From: Combretum micranthum
Taxonomy: Eukaryota; Streptophyta; Magnoliopsida; Myrtales; Combretaceae
Length of the DNA: 64,000 nt
Assembly (NCBI GenBank): GCA_024138025.1
Contig: JAMXBD010000369.1
Location: 434,001-498,000, forward strand
Direction of reading: 5' to 3'
Position numbers and translations under genes: made by a program. Shown here piece after piece: positions 13,017 through 25,926 of this stretch. Each line of letters opens with the position of its first letter. The first letter of the stretch is position 1. The notes under the pieces were generated by a model. The model did not search any database and was not told the DNA's origin. It worked only from the letters and a program-made list of their open reading frames with translations.

Positions 13017-14110
13017 TGATTTCGTTCTTTTTCTTATATTCATTTTATGGATGATGTTCAGTACTTGTTTTCTTTGTGCTTAATTGGGGTTTTGAGTTGA
13101 TGAATTGAATTATTTAGTTGATGATCACTGTTGTTGATTGAATTATTGCTTGTATTCATGTTGTTGATGCTAAATCATCGATCATGTGTTTTGAATTGAA
13201 TTTGAAATTCATGATAGATTATGATTGTAATTAGAAAATTCCTTTCCAATCAATTGTGTGAATAATTAATTTGGATTACAGATCATATAGACATGTGGAT
13301 TTAAATTCGATTAAGGTTTAGGAAATCATACAAATTAGTCAGTTAGTCACTTTCCTAGGAATAGGGAATATTGATTGGTTAATTTAGGATAATTGCTTTA
13401 TTTGGAAAAAGGAGTTTTCGTCTGGTGCTTAATTACTTAAATACTAAACCCATTAGCAATTTGGATTTGCAAGCTTATTCTGGTCATAGCATACATTCGA
13501 TTGACTTTCAAATATGTTGTCCCTTAACCTAATTCAATTATAGGCATTAGAAATCCCTATTTATTTGTAGATTAGTTTTATCTCAAAAATCTAGAAATAT
13601 TTCTTTTTGATTTTGCCTAGCTACAATTATAACTAATACAATTGAGAGTTAGTCCTCACTCCTTATAGACACGACTCGATATTCACCTAAATTTTATTAC
13701 TACACACGTACCCGATACACTGGCCAATTAATATCTACTTATTTAAAGGAATTTAAAAAGAGATTAAAAAGAGTTTTAAAAAGTACATATAGAAAAAGCG
13801 TGCTTAACAACTTGAAAGGGAAGCAAATTCTTGTGAGTTTAATCAAAATCCAAGTGAACATACTTAATTATAATTACAAAGCAATGAATAAAAATCCTAA
13901 TCAAAACCATTGTATAATACCATACCTATTTACTGAAGGAGTTTCACATAGTAGTTTTAGTGTTAAAATAGTTGTAATTTGTAGTGATAGAAGTAGTTTA
14001 ATTAGTTTAGAATTATCAAATCTCTATTTCGGTTGCCTAAATTAGAGTAAAACCACTATACCCCCGGTTAGCTATACTCGCACGATTGGTACACTTACCG
14101 GTGGCTTTCA
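13017..14110. mobile_element. Decayed LTR-type sequence flanking solo LTR A
   Basis: The text at 13640-13720 (a 'tagtcctcactcc' phrase, an ACGACTCGATA phrase, then 'acgtacccgatacac') resembles the end of the long LTR/leader of plant Athila/Tat elements. A related phrase recurs at 14050-14100 ('gtacacttaccgg'). No primer site or gag follows in good order. The 81-codon frame at 13800-14045 has no recognisable domain. Confidence 0.3.
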
Positions 14111-15413
14111 AACTCAAATTGATCATTTTTATAAAAACGTGCATTTATAGTTGTCTAACAAACTTAAAATAGCGAGAGTGTTAAAAACACTTCAAACATC
14201 CTCACTGGTTGTCCACTATTCCAATCAAAACCTTGAACAAGGTATAAAAAGTCCTGCTTTCCTAAGCAATGAAACCAACCACACTGTCTCTTAAGCTTTA
14301 CTTGAGCCAATCTTGCCTCTATGGTAGCCTTTGTTACCTTTCACTAACTTAACTATACATAAATAGTTTAACAAAAGAACAATAGCAATAAGGATTAAAA
14401 AATCTTCTAACTTTTAAAGTAAATTGGATTACAAATCAGCTTCTAAAAATAAGTATCTAAGCAGTAACTGAGCAAAGCTTTTGATGGAGCTTTTCATGCA
14501 AGCTTAAATTTGTAGTTCAACACACTTGTGAGTTTAGAAGGCTTGTAATATATTTCACAATAGATATTCACTCTTTTGTTTCTCACTTTTCCGTCTGTTC
14601 CGTATCTTGAGCTTTGAAGTGATCTCTAATTTATAAGCTTCAATTATGACAGTCATGTCTTCTTTTTAACGAAAGATTAGCTTTTGGTGTGATCTTTCAA
14701 CTTCATCCACCACAATTAAAATTTAAAAAGCTTCAATAAGAGTGTCAAAATAGCTGTTGAAATATTCTAGAAAACTTCTTCAAATTTCAAGTTGATGGAA
14801 AAATAACTTGATTAATCTCCTAACAATTTGAGAAGATCACCTTCCTTATATAGAAGATTCACATGATATAATTCCTTGTAGCTTATATCGTTTTTATACC
14901 AAGTTACATCTAGTTTAATAAAATATCTTCAAGATTATTCTAGAACTTCCATTTTATATCCACCCCTAAACATCCAAAAATATTAAAAATATTCTCAAGC
15001 TTCAAAATAAATTGACTTGCCATAATTAAATATTACCTTTGAAAAAATTATTTTCCCATTAGATTAAATCCAACTTTAATGGAATTATCAAATATATTTC
15101 CTTAATATATGTGATATGTGGTGTTAGGCTTTTAATCCTGCAAATTGAAATAAACATGTAAAGTCTATTCATCTAGCTCAAGTTTTGATAATAGTTTCTT
15201 ATCATAGGTTCAAATTCTTTCATTTTGACAAATGAACATCCATCCATATATAGTTTTTAAGCTTTGTTAATCCTGCATACTAAGCAATCATGTTGGAAAC
15301 ATTTGAATCATTTTGCTATCATCAAAACCTTAATGAGATATATCAACAAATGTCGTATAGTGCCTTGGTACGTCTACTCTACTTATAATTGTTAGTTGTA
15401 TTAGATCAACCGG
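14111..15413 (-). mobile_element. Probable decayed copia-type LTR remnant
   Basis: The minus strand contains phrases such as 'gaacctatgataagaaac' and 'ttgatgatagcaaaatg', typical of the interior-proximal text of plant copia LTRs. I find neither a second LTR nor a target duplication. No host gene is visible. Confidence 0.3.
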
Positions 15414-15734
15414 ATGAGGCACACATACAAGTATTTGCCCCAAGGAGTAATCCTAAAATTCTATCTCTTTTCTAGTCTTAAGTCCCATAGGTTTGATCCT
15501 GTAGAATTAAACCATGTTCAGCTTACAAGTGTTATTTTGGTCGACATATGGTTTGCTTCGTTTCTACTCAATTGGAGTTTGGTATTAAAGATTATAGACT
15601 CTCATACTTCAAATGCTAGCTCAATTGATACTATTCAATTTTCTACTCTCATAGTTTAGAATAGCTAGGATCTCACAGTTCAGAGTGGCTTGAATCTGAT
15701 AGGACTCAAATAAAGTAACTATGGTTGTTGAGTC

Positions 15735-17833
15735 ATGCCACCATCTGAAATTTCCATAGATTTAAAAGAACATTTTTCTCTTTCCTCTCTCATTTTATTC
15801 ATCCTTCTTCTCTCATATGAACCATTTTCCTCTACATTCAACCGTTATCTCTACCATCTACCTTCTTCTACGAAAACAACCACCTTTCCACTAACCCCAC
15901 CTTTCCATTATTCCTTAACTCCATACCAACACCCATTCATATTTACCCCAAATTACATCTCCTCCCCTCTTGGTCAACCCCAAACCCTAACCCACATACC
16001 CTCACCAAAACCAACCCAACCCAAAGGTTAAAGCTCCCTTACATTGCTCCACACTCAACACCTTAACCACGTGGGGCACCTGCCAATTGAGCACAGGATG
16101 ATGGGTTTGGCTTCTCTTAATCCGATGCCTACCTTTTACCCTTCTAAGCGTATTCCAACCAATTTACAAATTTAACATTCCCTATAGGATAATTAATTAT
16201 TTTGGCTTTAGATATATGCCTGACTTGACATTGAATAGAATTTTTGCCACTATGGATATACCTAAGGAATTAAATAAGCATGTTTTTAAAGTTATTCTAT
16301 TGCAATATGATAGATAGACATGATCAATATGAAAATATGTGTGTTTCTTTAAAGCCTCAAGATGAGGTTAGACTTAAATTGTGAACCTATGTTTATAGGA
16401 GGGAAATAAGGGTCACCCATGACGATGTTTGATTAATCTTTTAGTCGAAAGAGTAGCTTTAATGACAAATTTTCTAGAGGATATGTTCTATGAAAGAGTA
16501 TTTGATGTAGCTAGTGTTATAAGGAAGGCTTGGAGATTAGATGTGACTTTAAGTTCCAAATGCATGCCTCTTGCTCATAAAGTTCTTCACTTATATCTAT
16601 GCTACAATTATGTTCCTCGAGTTAGTAAACATAATGAAGTCACTTTAAGGTTCATGTACCATTTACCAATGATGAGATCATCAATTTTTTGGATGTTGTG
16701 GCTCACAATTTTAATGAAGTCACCAGTAGACCCAATAGAGGAGTTCTAAACCACAACTGACTGGTTGTTTTACTCCTCTAGAGAAAAGAAGTGCACTTTA
16801 AGCATCCTTGCAAATGTGTCTCCTCTAAGGACTATAGACCGAAAGTCAGCAACACATAGCAACTATGAGCATAAGAAATCATTCACTTCCATTATTGATA
16901 CACTTGAGAATTTTGAGCTATTGATGAGGATGATATTAAAGATCAAGGGGAAGATGATAGCGATGAGAAGAGTGGTGGAGATAGATCCGAAATGGAATCT
17001 AATGGAGATAAAATGGAGACTGAGAGTGAGAGAGAGCACCACAACCCACCTACTCCTTCCTTCACTCAGCTAGCTTACTATTTTGCTCAATTTAACTTAT
17101 ACATGTGGAAATTAGGGAAGATGTCACCCACCTCCAACTTATGGTTTAGCTTCTAGATGTTCACTTCTTATAGGTTTTCATTTGTATTTCTTTTCAAAAT
17201 TAGCCTTTGGTTATTTATCATATCACGAAGGCAACACCCTCTTTGGCCTTTCAAACTCTTATGACATTTATACTCCTTTTGCTACCTTGATCATGTTAGT
17301 TCCATTATGCTTATTGTTTCTTTTTCTTCATTTTATGATTATAGCTTACATATACACATACCTATATATATCATTTTACTTGCTGGCTAGTGTGTTGGGC
17401 TGCGAAAGTGAATTAGGAACTTACTTGGTTTTTTAATGTAATGTTTGAACTTAGGTGGTTATACATGTTGGTTTACCTTCTCTTTGGTTGTTGAGACTTT
17501 TATTTTGGCTTAATATATTTTATGGTGTTTACAGCAAGTGTTTTGAATTAAGCCAATACTTTGCTAGATTTTCTACTCAATCTCTTCTCTCTTTCACTAC
17601 CTCATACTCAACATGTCATTCTGATGAGACTAAAGAGGAAGGATAAATTGGGTCGTCAAAATACTTAATTTTTGTGCATTTTTTGTCTTGGATAACATTT
17701 CACTTTAAAGGCGTCAAATTTGTTAAATTTAATTGGAAAATTTTTTTATAACCTAGATGCATAATCAAAGGGAAGTGCACAATGTTGGAAAAGAAAACTA
17801 TGCATTGTTTATCTTCATAAAAAATGGGGAGAT
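15735..17833 (+). pseudogene. LARD-like retroelement interior with a decayed gag-like 'putative plant transposon protein'
   Basis: This stretch lies directly upstream of a polypurine tract and an LTR start at 17834. It opens with a Pro/Ser/Thr-rich, nearly G-free segment (15735-16031). Broken frames follow: 16429-16749 includes VLHLYLCYNYVPR and SKHNEVTLRFMYHL, which recalls the conserved middle of the plant transposon-protein family found in large retrotransposon derivatives. A strongly acidic tail comes next (about 16921-17040: DEDD, GEDDSDEKSGGDRSE and similar). Stops and frame changes break it throughout. No reverse transcriptase, integrase or protease motif is visible. The family call rests on partial resemblance and order, so confidence is modest. 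Confidence 0.4.
17819..17833 (+). other. Polypurine tract before a plus-strand LTR
   Basis: AAAAATGGGGAGAT immediately precedes TGTTGAACC. The same junction is seen, reversed, at 2239-2250. Confidence 0.55.
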
Positions 17834-18921
17834 TGTTGAACCAAAAGGTTCACATTACATTTTGATGAGACAAAACAGTGCACATTAATACATAACTTAA
17901 GGAAAAAGATTCACTTAATTAAAACAATGTTAAAATTAGTTGAAACATGACTTAAAAGATGCAAAACATATAGTTTAATTTCAATATGCTTAAGTGTTTG
18001 TTAAAATTCACATGAGAATGTATTTTTATTGTCTTTATTGAAGTTTAGAAAGTTGTTGCAACGTCAGGACTTGAAGTGTGGACAATAACCTGATCACATG
18101 GACTTGATCATGTACTAATGAAGATGTGCATTAAGGCGTTTGGACACTAAGACATAGGATTCAGATGCCCCCCATGATCAAGTATAATGAGAATACAACC
18201 AAACATGTGACAAGGGTTAGCGACTTGGCACTAGGGCATAACATTCGAATGACAAGCGCTTTTAATTTGTGTCGAAGCTTCTGACCATGCAGATTTTTAC
18301 TAGCATCTGAACGCTGGGGGATTGAGTCTGATTGGTGTGTGCTTTTTCTCTTACATTGTTGCCAGTATAGTGTGGACATTAGGAGAATGAAGTGAAGATG
18401 GTGCAATTTTCCCATAAGGCATCCGATTGGTGTTGCTTTGCAACCGAGTAATATAATCAGGAAACTAGCAATTACAGCATTAAATGAAGGGCATTTTGGG
18501 GAGATTCTTACTAACAAAAATTTGGTTTCTTGGCTGCTATTTATACTTGAAATCTTACATATTTGAAGAACCTTTAAGAGCCATTATTTACAAACAAACA
18601 AAGCACATTAATCATCGTAATTTTTCTTGTTCCTTGTTCATTATTTTGCAAAGTATCTCTAAGAGAGAAATCAAAGTAATGCTCTTGTGTGTATACTTGT
18701 TAATTGTGTAAAAAAAAAAAAAAAACACTACATTTGTGAGCTTATTGTGATTGAGTGTTTAAAACTTGTGTAGCTCCTTGTGCTCAAATTTGATTTGTTG
18801 ATTAATAAAAGTGGTGTGTATGTTTATGTTGGAGGAGGCATGTTGTGTCCATAGAGAGTAGGGAACCCCACCTTATATCTGGGCTTGAATACTCTTTCCC
18901 TATCCTTTTACATTATCAACA
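17834..18921 (+). repeat. 3' LTR of the LARD-like element (right end approximate)
   Basis: Starts TGTTGAACC directly after the polypurine tract. Its first bases resemble the reversed copia-like LTRs (TTTTGATGAGA shared), but the body differs. It contains an A-rich run at 18711-18725 and an AATAAA-like motif near 18800. The right end at about 18921 (TTATCAACA) is a guess; no target duplication or 5' partner was found. Confidence 0.4.
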
Positions 18922-20950
18922 CTTTATTATTATTGTTTATCTTATTGTCATTTTACTTTATGTGCAAATTCGTAATTATTTTGAAGATAGTTAAAATTTG
19001 GTGCTAAACTCAAATCATCGCCTCGCAGACCTCTTGTGTTCAATATTGTTGAATTTCAATTTGGCATTTCACATCACCCTAAGTGAAACCAAAAAACCAT
19101 GGGGCTAGTTCTTACGCAAAATGAAGCATCGTGTCATTGGCCATTATGGTGGAGAGACAATATGCTTGATTTTTTATGGGAAAACTAGTATTAAATAGGC
19201 ATTCTGGGAACCATCCAATAGATGGTAGCCTCCTTTTGTCGTATAGCGGAATTGTATGCGATATGTCACGAGCAACTTCAATAAACTATAACAAAACTAG
19301 CGTTGCAAGAATTTGATGACGTATGTTGCAATGCAACTATAGCTACGAAAATTTGAAAAATTTATGGACCTTGTGAAGAATATTATTGAAGATGCAATTG
19401 CATGGTTCAATAAAACCAAAGACAATGGGACATTAAGTTTGAAGAAAGATGAATGGACACTTACAACTATTTTTTATCTCTTTAGTTACATGACAAGTAG
19501 CATTGCAAAACCTGTAACTTCATGCTTAAAGGTGATAGAGGCTTACTAGTGACAATACTATTAGGCAAACATTCAACAACTATGTTATGTCTTGGGAGGA
19601 AAGACATTCAACAACCACAAAAACTATACAGGAAGACAAGTGTTCACCACATATGTGAAGAAAAAATGGCGGTATAGATTCAAGAGTGCAAGCTCGCATC
19701 AAGTGGCAAGTATCCATTGAAGTAAAAGACTATTTGAGGTATTAATAGGAAGTCATGCATTAAGATATAGTGCGAGGGAGATGGGTCGGGTTGTGATTCT
19801 CCTATAAGTTCAGGCTTGGGATAGGTACCCATATGTTGTTTCTTATAACCACTTCGTTATGTAGTTTCTAACTCGTAAGCCTTTAACTAGCAAGTTCAGG
19901 ATGGATCAAGTACAACACATCATCCTGCCCATGTCATGCAAGCATATCATGATGCCTTTAACCAACAAACACTAAGGTAAGTATGCACATATTCATTTAG
20001 CATGTATTCTTTACTTAAAGTGCCCCTTGATACTAACTATTTTTTAATTGAAAATAGGTGGAGGGGGACCAATATTCAATATTTTCATCGATAGTTCCCC
20101 CTACCCCCACTATAGTGTTAGGATACATATACAAACAAACCGAGTGTCACATATATGCTTTTAGCTAATGGAGTCGTGCTTCCTAAACCGTATAGTGCAT
20201 CAATTTAGGGGGCGCCAGCATACATCAATTGTAGTTAACACATATTCAAACCTATATGCCATTAAAATATAAGGTAAAATCGACATGAACTAGGAGCAGC
20301 TTCACCTTGCTTATGAGGGGTTATGGATCAAGCATCATAATAAACTAGTACAAATTGAACTTAGTGGGGAGGGGCTATAAGTAAGAAGTACATTACTTAC
20401 CGATACATTAGTCTATGAGCACCTTACTTAAACAGTTGATAAGTATGACCATCACACTTATCTAGAGTGTATGTAATAGCAATGGATCCAAATCTTTATG
20501 TTTCTATTCCCTTACAAGTGGACACTTTTCGAAGGAGACATGTTACCCAAGTCTTCTTATGTAGTTACACTAATTCAACTTGTAGAGGACAATAGGAGGG
20601 TGATATTATTCCCAAAGCTTCAACAAGAGGAGGCACATGAGGAGTTCGTCTAACCACAGGCCTTGTTGAGCCTGCCCAAGAATAGGAGATGGATCCACCC
20701 TGTCACTAAGCCACATGACCAAATAAAGTTAGTGGTGGTTGGTGGAACTCCTATTGAGCCCTTGATCAACAAGCCTCCTACCACATCCCTACCATCTGAG
20801 TCTATGTATCCTAGTATATCTTTAGTGCCATCCATCAAATATTTTCTTGGTGATATAATAGGTAACTCAAAGTTAGTTCCAAGTCATTGTAAGCTCCATA
20901 TCCTGAGTGTCACTTTAGTCTTATCCTTACTCCACCAGTACCTCTTAAGG
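18922..20950. other. No intact gene; possibly decayed transposon coding sequence
   Basis: Short frames (61 codons at 19364-19549; 97 codons at 20663-20956) show no clear domain. The stretch 19640-19720 translates in part to SASSHQVASIH followed by FEV, faintly like the region before the SWIM zinc finger of MULE transposases. That is too weak for a call. Confidence 0.2.
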
Positions 20951-21817
20951 TGTTAAAAGCGAAAAACAAACTAGGCTTGTTACATACATGCGAAGCTACA
21001 AGATGGGTTTCTAAACCAATTTTAATTACACATAATGTAACCATTATCTTTTTCCAATTCATGCAATAATAATAATAATAAAATAATAAAGAGATAAGGG
21101 AAGGAGAAGATCACACCGGCATTTAATGTAGAGTTCAGCCCCCTCTAATCTCCATAGTTCACAAATGCCTCACTTAAGGAGGACTTTGCACCATCACATT
21201 CAATAAACAATTTGCCTCATCAAGAGGACTTTACCAATGCCTATAATTATAGGACTTCACCTATTACCTCAAACATATGAGGACTTCACTAAAACAATTA
21301 CAAACAAATGTGTGAGTAATGCATTACAATATTAGCTCACTAATGTCACTATGGCATTATTTACTCAACAAAAACAAACACAAAAAGAGAGAATATTTTC
21401 GCATAATTAAGTCCTAGTCTCTTTTTACAAAAACAACCTAAATACTTCTATTTATAAGCACTCCAAAAGCAAGCCATTACACCAAAAAGTCTTCACCAAG
21501 GGTCGAATTGAAAACTTTACAACAACTAGTTTCCACGTACCATGCGGCGGTCTAAGTTTCACGCCCTAACTCTCACACGATTCCTTTATTCAAGCACCAT
21601 GCCTCATCTTTTTGTACTAGCGAGCTAGTCCATTTGTACCTGCTTACCGGTGTGCATCCCTTATACGCACTACGCAAAAACACAAATATATATACACACA
21701 TAGCTTAAACATATCACAGATATGTTTTGCTTATTAAATGTAACTTAACTAAGTTGTGGAGTATTTATGCAATGCATTTTCTTATCAAAATAAAATCGTA
21801 ACTCCCTTAGTTCAACA
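20951..21817 (-). mobile_element. Solo LTR of the copia-like family seen at 1221-3626
   Basis: Starts TGTTAAAAGCG and ends GTTCAACA, and is collinear with the LTRs at 1221-2238 and 2598-3626. It is shorter (867 bp) because its internal minisatellite has fewer units. The flanks TAAGG (20946-20950) and TAAGA (21818-21822) differ at one base, consistent with an aged 5-bp target duplication. Confidence 0.75.
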
Positions 21818-23080
21818 TAAGAAATTATCATAGTTTGACGCCGCAATCTCATGTATAGGAAAGGAAGTCACACAGCTCCACCACACATCACATATTAGTC
21901 CAATCATGCCCTATGACTTTGAGTTTTCTCCATAAAACCAAGGGGCAAAAGAGCAATAATGGCAAAGATCATCTTTGCTTTCTCAATTTGAAAAGTCTTT
22001 AGTTAAGCACAGTATTAGGCAAAATATCATAGGTTAAAAAATGCTTTGATTTTAATTTTTAGGTCGTAAGACTTTATTTACATGTATTATTGCATCTTAT
22101 TGATTAATACATATCATTGTCTTTTCACATCAATTATCAATCAATTTTAGTTATTTTAGTTGTTATAGGTATGAGTTTTTAAGTTGTGTTTCATTATTGT
22201 CTTATTGGATGAGGGGTTTACGGACTTCACATATGGTTTGGAGGAATTTTATAGAGTTTAACTATAGATCCATATATGAATCTTGCTTATCTAATGGCGA
22301 TCGTACTATTGTTATGTTGTATGTGACTAATCTGTAATTTTGATTTTTCAAACTTATTGAAGTTTCTCATGTGCTACAAGTGCACATTTGGCACCCATGC
22401 CTTCAGCCCAACAGTAATGGTGCATATGCTAAGTAGGCTTATTGTATAGCCATTATTTTTACATCCTATCTGTATTTATTTACCATCTGTTTGTTATCTA
22501 TATATAATTGCATCTAAACTAATCTACTTGATCTGTTGTGAATAAAATTATCTGTTTATCATCTATATCTAATTTCTGTCTAATTTGTTTATTTCCAGAC
22601 ACCTTATATTGAAAGAGCACCCAAGGGAATGTACCTTCCATGTAACACAATGGCCGGGTCAAATGTACATGTGTGGGCACCTATTTGCGAAACGACTTTT
22701 AAGGGAATAAACCCTCCCAGTTGCAGAGAATAACACTCACAAAATAGTGAAGTACCAACAAGCAATTAAAAAAATAATTTCTTTAAAAAAATGAAAAATT
22801 ATATTTTTTTTTTAACTTTCTATATACATTCTCACAATTCATGGTTACCGTCAGGTCATCTAGTGCCACCTTTACCTCCCTCGATCACTTAGAGCTATTA
22901 AAAACCATAACCAGTAGAGGTGAAAATTTTGACACACTTGATTATAACAAATGCAGGAGAAAAAGAAACAGGGACACAATTTTCCAATGAACAGTGGTCA
23001 CTAGCCATTACGGTGCAGAAGTCTCCATGTAAAAACCGCTGCAAGTTCGGCAATCACCTTTCCTATTATAGCATTTGATA
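21818..23080. other. Intergenic, no gene recognised
   Basis: AT-rich sequence downstream of the EBP1 gene. No ORF or repeat could be defined. Confidence 0.4.
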
Positions 23081-23089
23081 ACCCGGTTA

Positions 23090-23317
23090 CAAGAATGCAT
23101 GTGCCTTGTGAGACTCCCTGAAACTGATTTGGATCCCCCCCATCAGCATATATTATGCATTTGTGATTCCATAAAAATGAAAAGCAAACTGGAAAGGGAA
23201 TTGAAAGAGCCTTAACTCTGTAGGAATCTGAATCAAATCTAAATACTATATTAATATCAATTCACAATGCGCCACATACAATTCAGAACCAAAATTGAAC
23301 GTGAAGCAGCAAATATT
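23090..23317 (-). other. EBP1: EBP1 3' untranslated region (end approximate)
   Basis: Non-coding AT-rich sequence follows the stop at 23318-23320. I cannot fix the polyadenylation site, so the lower limit is an estimate. Confidence 0.4.
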
Positions 23318-25895
23318 TTACGATTCAGCACCATCCGCAGTGGCATCCATAGGCTCAGCTTCTCCTGACTCAGCCTTATCACCTTTCTTACCTGAGGACA
23401 TGCCAGAAATGTTAAGAGTTCATACTTTTTCAGGTGAATAGTTGCCATGCTAATAAAATGTATGAGAAATGTGACAGCATGTTTAGCAATTTTTGAGACA
23501 AGAAATCGGTGGAAACAATATTACAGGATCAATTTAAAATGATTTTTAGGCTTGTTATAGAAAGAACCCAAGAAAATTTTTTTTGGATTTGATTAAAGAG
23601 TGAACTCTAAGACCTCCCAAACGCTCAAGTTCTAGATTTTTTGGGAGACATATTGACTTGTCTTTTAATTCATTTTCTGCCATAAAACACAACTGCAAGA
23701 AGCAGCTGTGCATAACTGCTCTTTTCCCCATCTTAACTTCTAGTTTGGCACATAGAATAATCGTTTCCAACTTCCCTGTAAATAAAGACAGATCACCACA
23801 AACACAACTAACACAATGACACCGAGTCTGCACTAACTTTTACTACACCACTGCACATACACAATTACATACACAGCACAGACACATAACTGCACATTCA
23901 CAGATACAACACTGCATAACATCGCCGTAAACATGCTAGTTAACATTACTCTTCCCTTTGGAATTGTGTGTTACCTTACGCACAAAGTAAAATAACATCT
24001 AACTCAAAAATCATTCCTACTGTCACTGGCCACTTCATGTCTCATGGTCGCTGTTTCTGTAGTTGCTACAATCTGGTCTGACAACTGTTGCAGGAGTGCT
24101 TTAATTTGGATTCGATCTTCCTTGTACATCGACAAGGCAGCCTCAAATTGATATAGAAAACACGACTCTAGTACCAAATATTACAGAATAGATTAATAAT
24201 TAATTTTGAGTTTGTTACAGGGAGAACCCATTGATCTCTTTCACGGCTCAATTAACAAGAGAACCCACAATTTCTCAAACGCTCAGTTCTAGATTTTTTG
24301 GAGAAAATAGGCTTGCTTTTTCATTCATTTTCTATTATGAAATACAGTTACAAGAAGCAGGTGTTCACAACAATTCTTTTCCCTATTGTGAGGACAGAAA
24401 GCTTCACTAATATAAGGAGAGATTATCACATAATACAAGGAACACCACAGGACACTAACTCTACACTAAGTCCTACATCACTGCACATAATGTCCGGTGT
24501 CCCTCTACCTACACAAATAAATACACACTGCACATTCACAAATACACCACTACATGGCATCACTACACACATGCACTACTTAACAAACAGATAGAAGCTC
24601 AAAGAAGTATAAATTTCATTCAAAAGAAATCCTTATATATGGCCGGTTATATCAAAGAGAAATAAAATGTTTTTTCACAATGTTATCCTTGTTTTAATAT
24701 CTTAAACACCGTTATGCAGGGTGCTTTTGTAATTTTAGTCTCATTTTTATCCTCATCCATCAATCTCTCCAATTTTAGAGAAAAATAGACTTTAAATGTT
24801 TCCACCACTTCTCCTGCCCATCCATTGTCCTACCGAAACACACATTAATTGGTTTCTTACCTTTTTTCTTTTTGCCTCCACCTTTCTTCTTTGTCTTTAT
24901 GCCCAACGCCAACCATGCCTTGACTTCTGGATCATCCATTGCTTTTGTAGGTCGTAGCTCTTGCAAAGGATGAGATGTGACTCTATCAGATCCATTGGGC
25001 ATTAACAAAACCGTGAACTTGATATGAGCAACATAGTCGCCTGCAAATAACCAACTCATCGTGAAGATTACTTGTCCCCATTCTAGCAGGTGTGTCATGT
25101 AAACAGCAATTCAGTCCATCATACCAGGTTTCTCATGAAGTACAGGATAAGGTTGTAAGAGATCATGGTTGACACATTCAACCAATCCTAGCCGAGCCCT
25201 TTTCTCTTCCAATGCCCTGTACAGAAGGCATACACCATAGTACTCCCAATAAAACCCAAGAAAAAAAAAGCAAGGATACAAGCAATGGTAAGGAAATCAG
25301 GTGCCCTGTAGCATGCTCACCTTGCAGAAAAAGGCATTATAGGGAACTTTTGACTGATTTCACTGAAAATAAACCTGGATGCCTTCATTTTCAAGTGATA
25401 GTTCCTATCCACGGCCCTCTTGTATATGGTAGTCTGTTTTTCATCCAACAGCTTAGGCTGCAGTAGCAAACAAGTAAGATGAGATTAAGCTGAGAAGAGG
25501 CCCAAACAAAAGAATGACTGATGATACCTACCTTCCCATCACCAGTACTTGTGACAATATCCACTGCATAAACTTCATTCTCCTCAAATTCCACATCATC
25601 CACTCTAGTTTCAGGATTGGACACACTCAGGACAACCTTGTTACCGTCTATAACAAACTGCTTGAGTTGATGGCTAAGGACACCTTCAACGATTTTGCAG
25701 TCATAGGCTGCAGCAACTTTTTGAATTGCTTCTGTAACATCCTTATTCTGCAAAATAAAAAAATAAATAAAATGAGAATCAACTATGACAGCAACTAAAG
25801 TAAATAAGTAATAGGTAAATAAATGTAGACATTAAAAGTAATTGCAATAGACTTCTTCTCTCTTTTATTTATTTATTAATATACTATCTCTCTTT

Positions 25896-25926
<31 letters not shown>

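Noticed and set aside
17182..17646. Two hydrophobic open frames that look like membrane proteins
   Set aside because: The T-rich composition of the retroelement interior produces Phe/Leu/Tyr runs; no start context, no family match, and they lie just before an LTR.
19364..20956. Possible MULE transposase or plant-mobile-domain remnant
   Set aside because: Only a faint SASSHQVASIH-like phrase; no catalytic or SWIM motif could be confirmed.
23257..23833. Frames of 63 and 92 codons on the minus strand next to EBP1
   Set aside because: The first reads the EBP1 terminal exon in the wrong frame and the second lies within the TRIM LTR.
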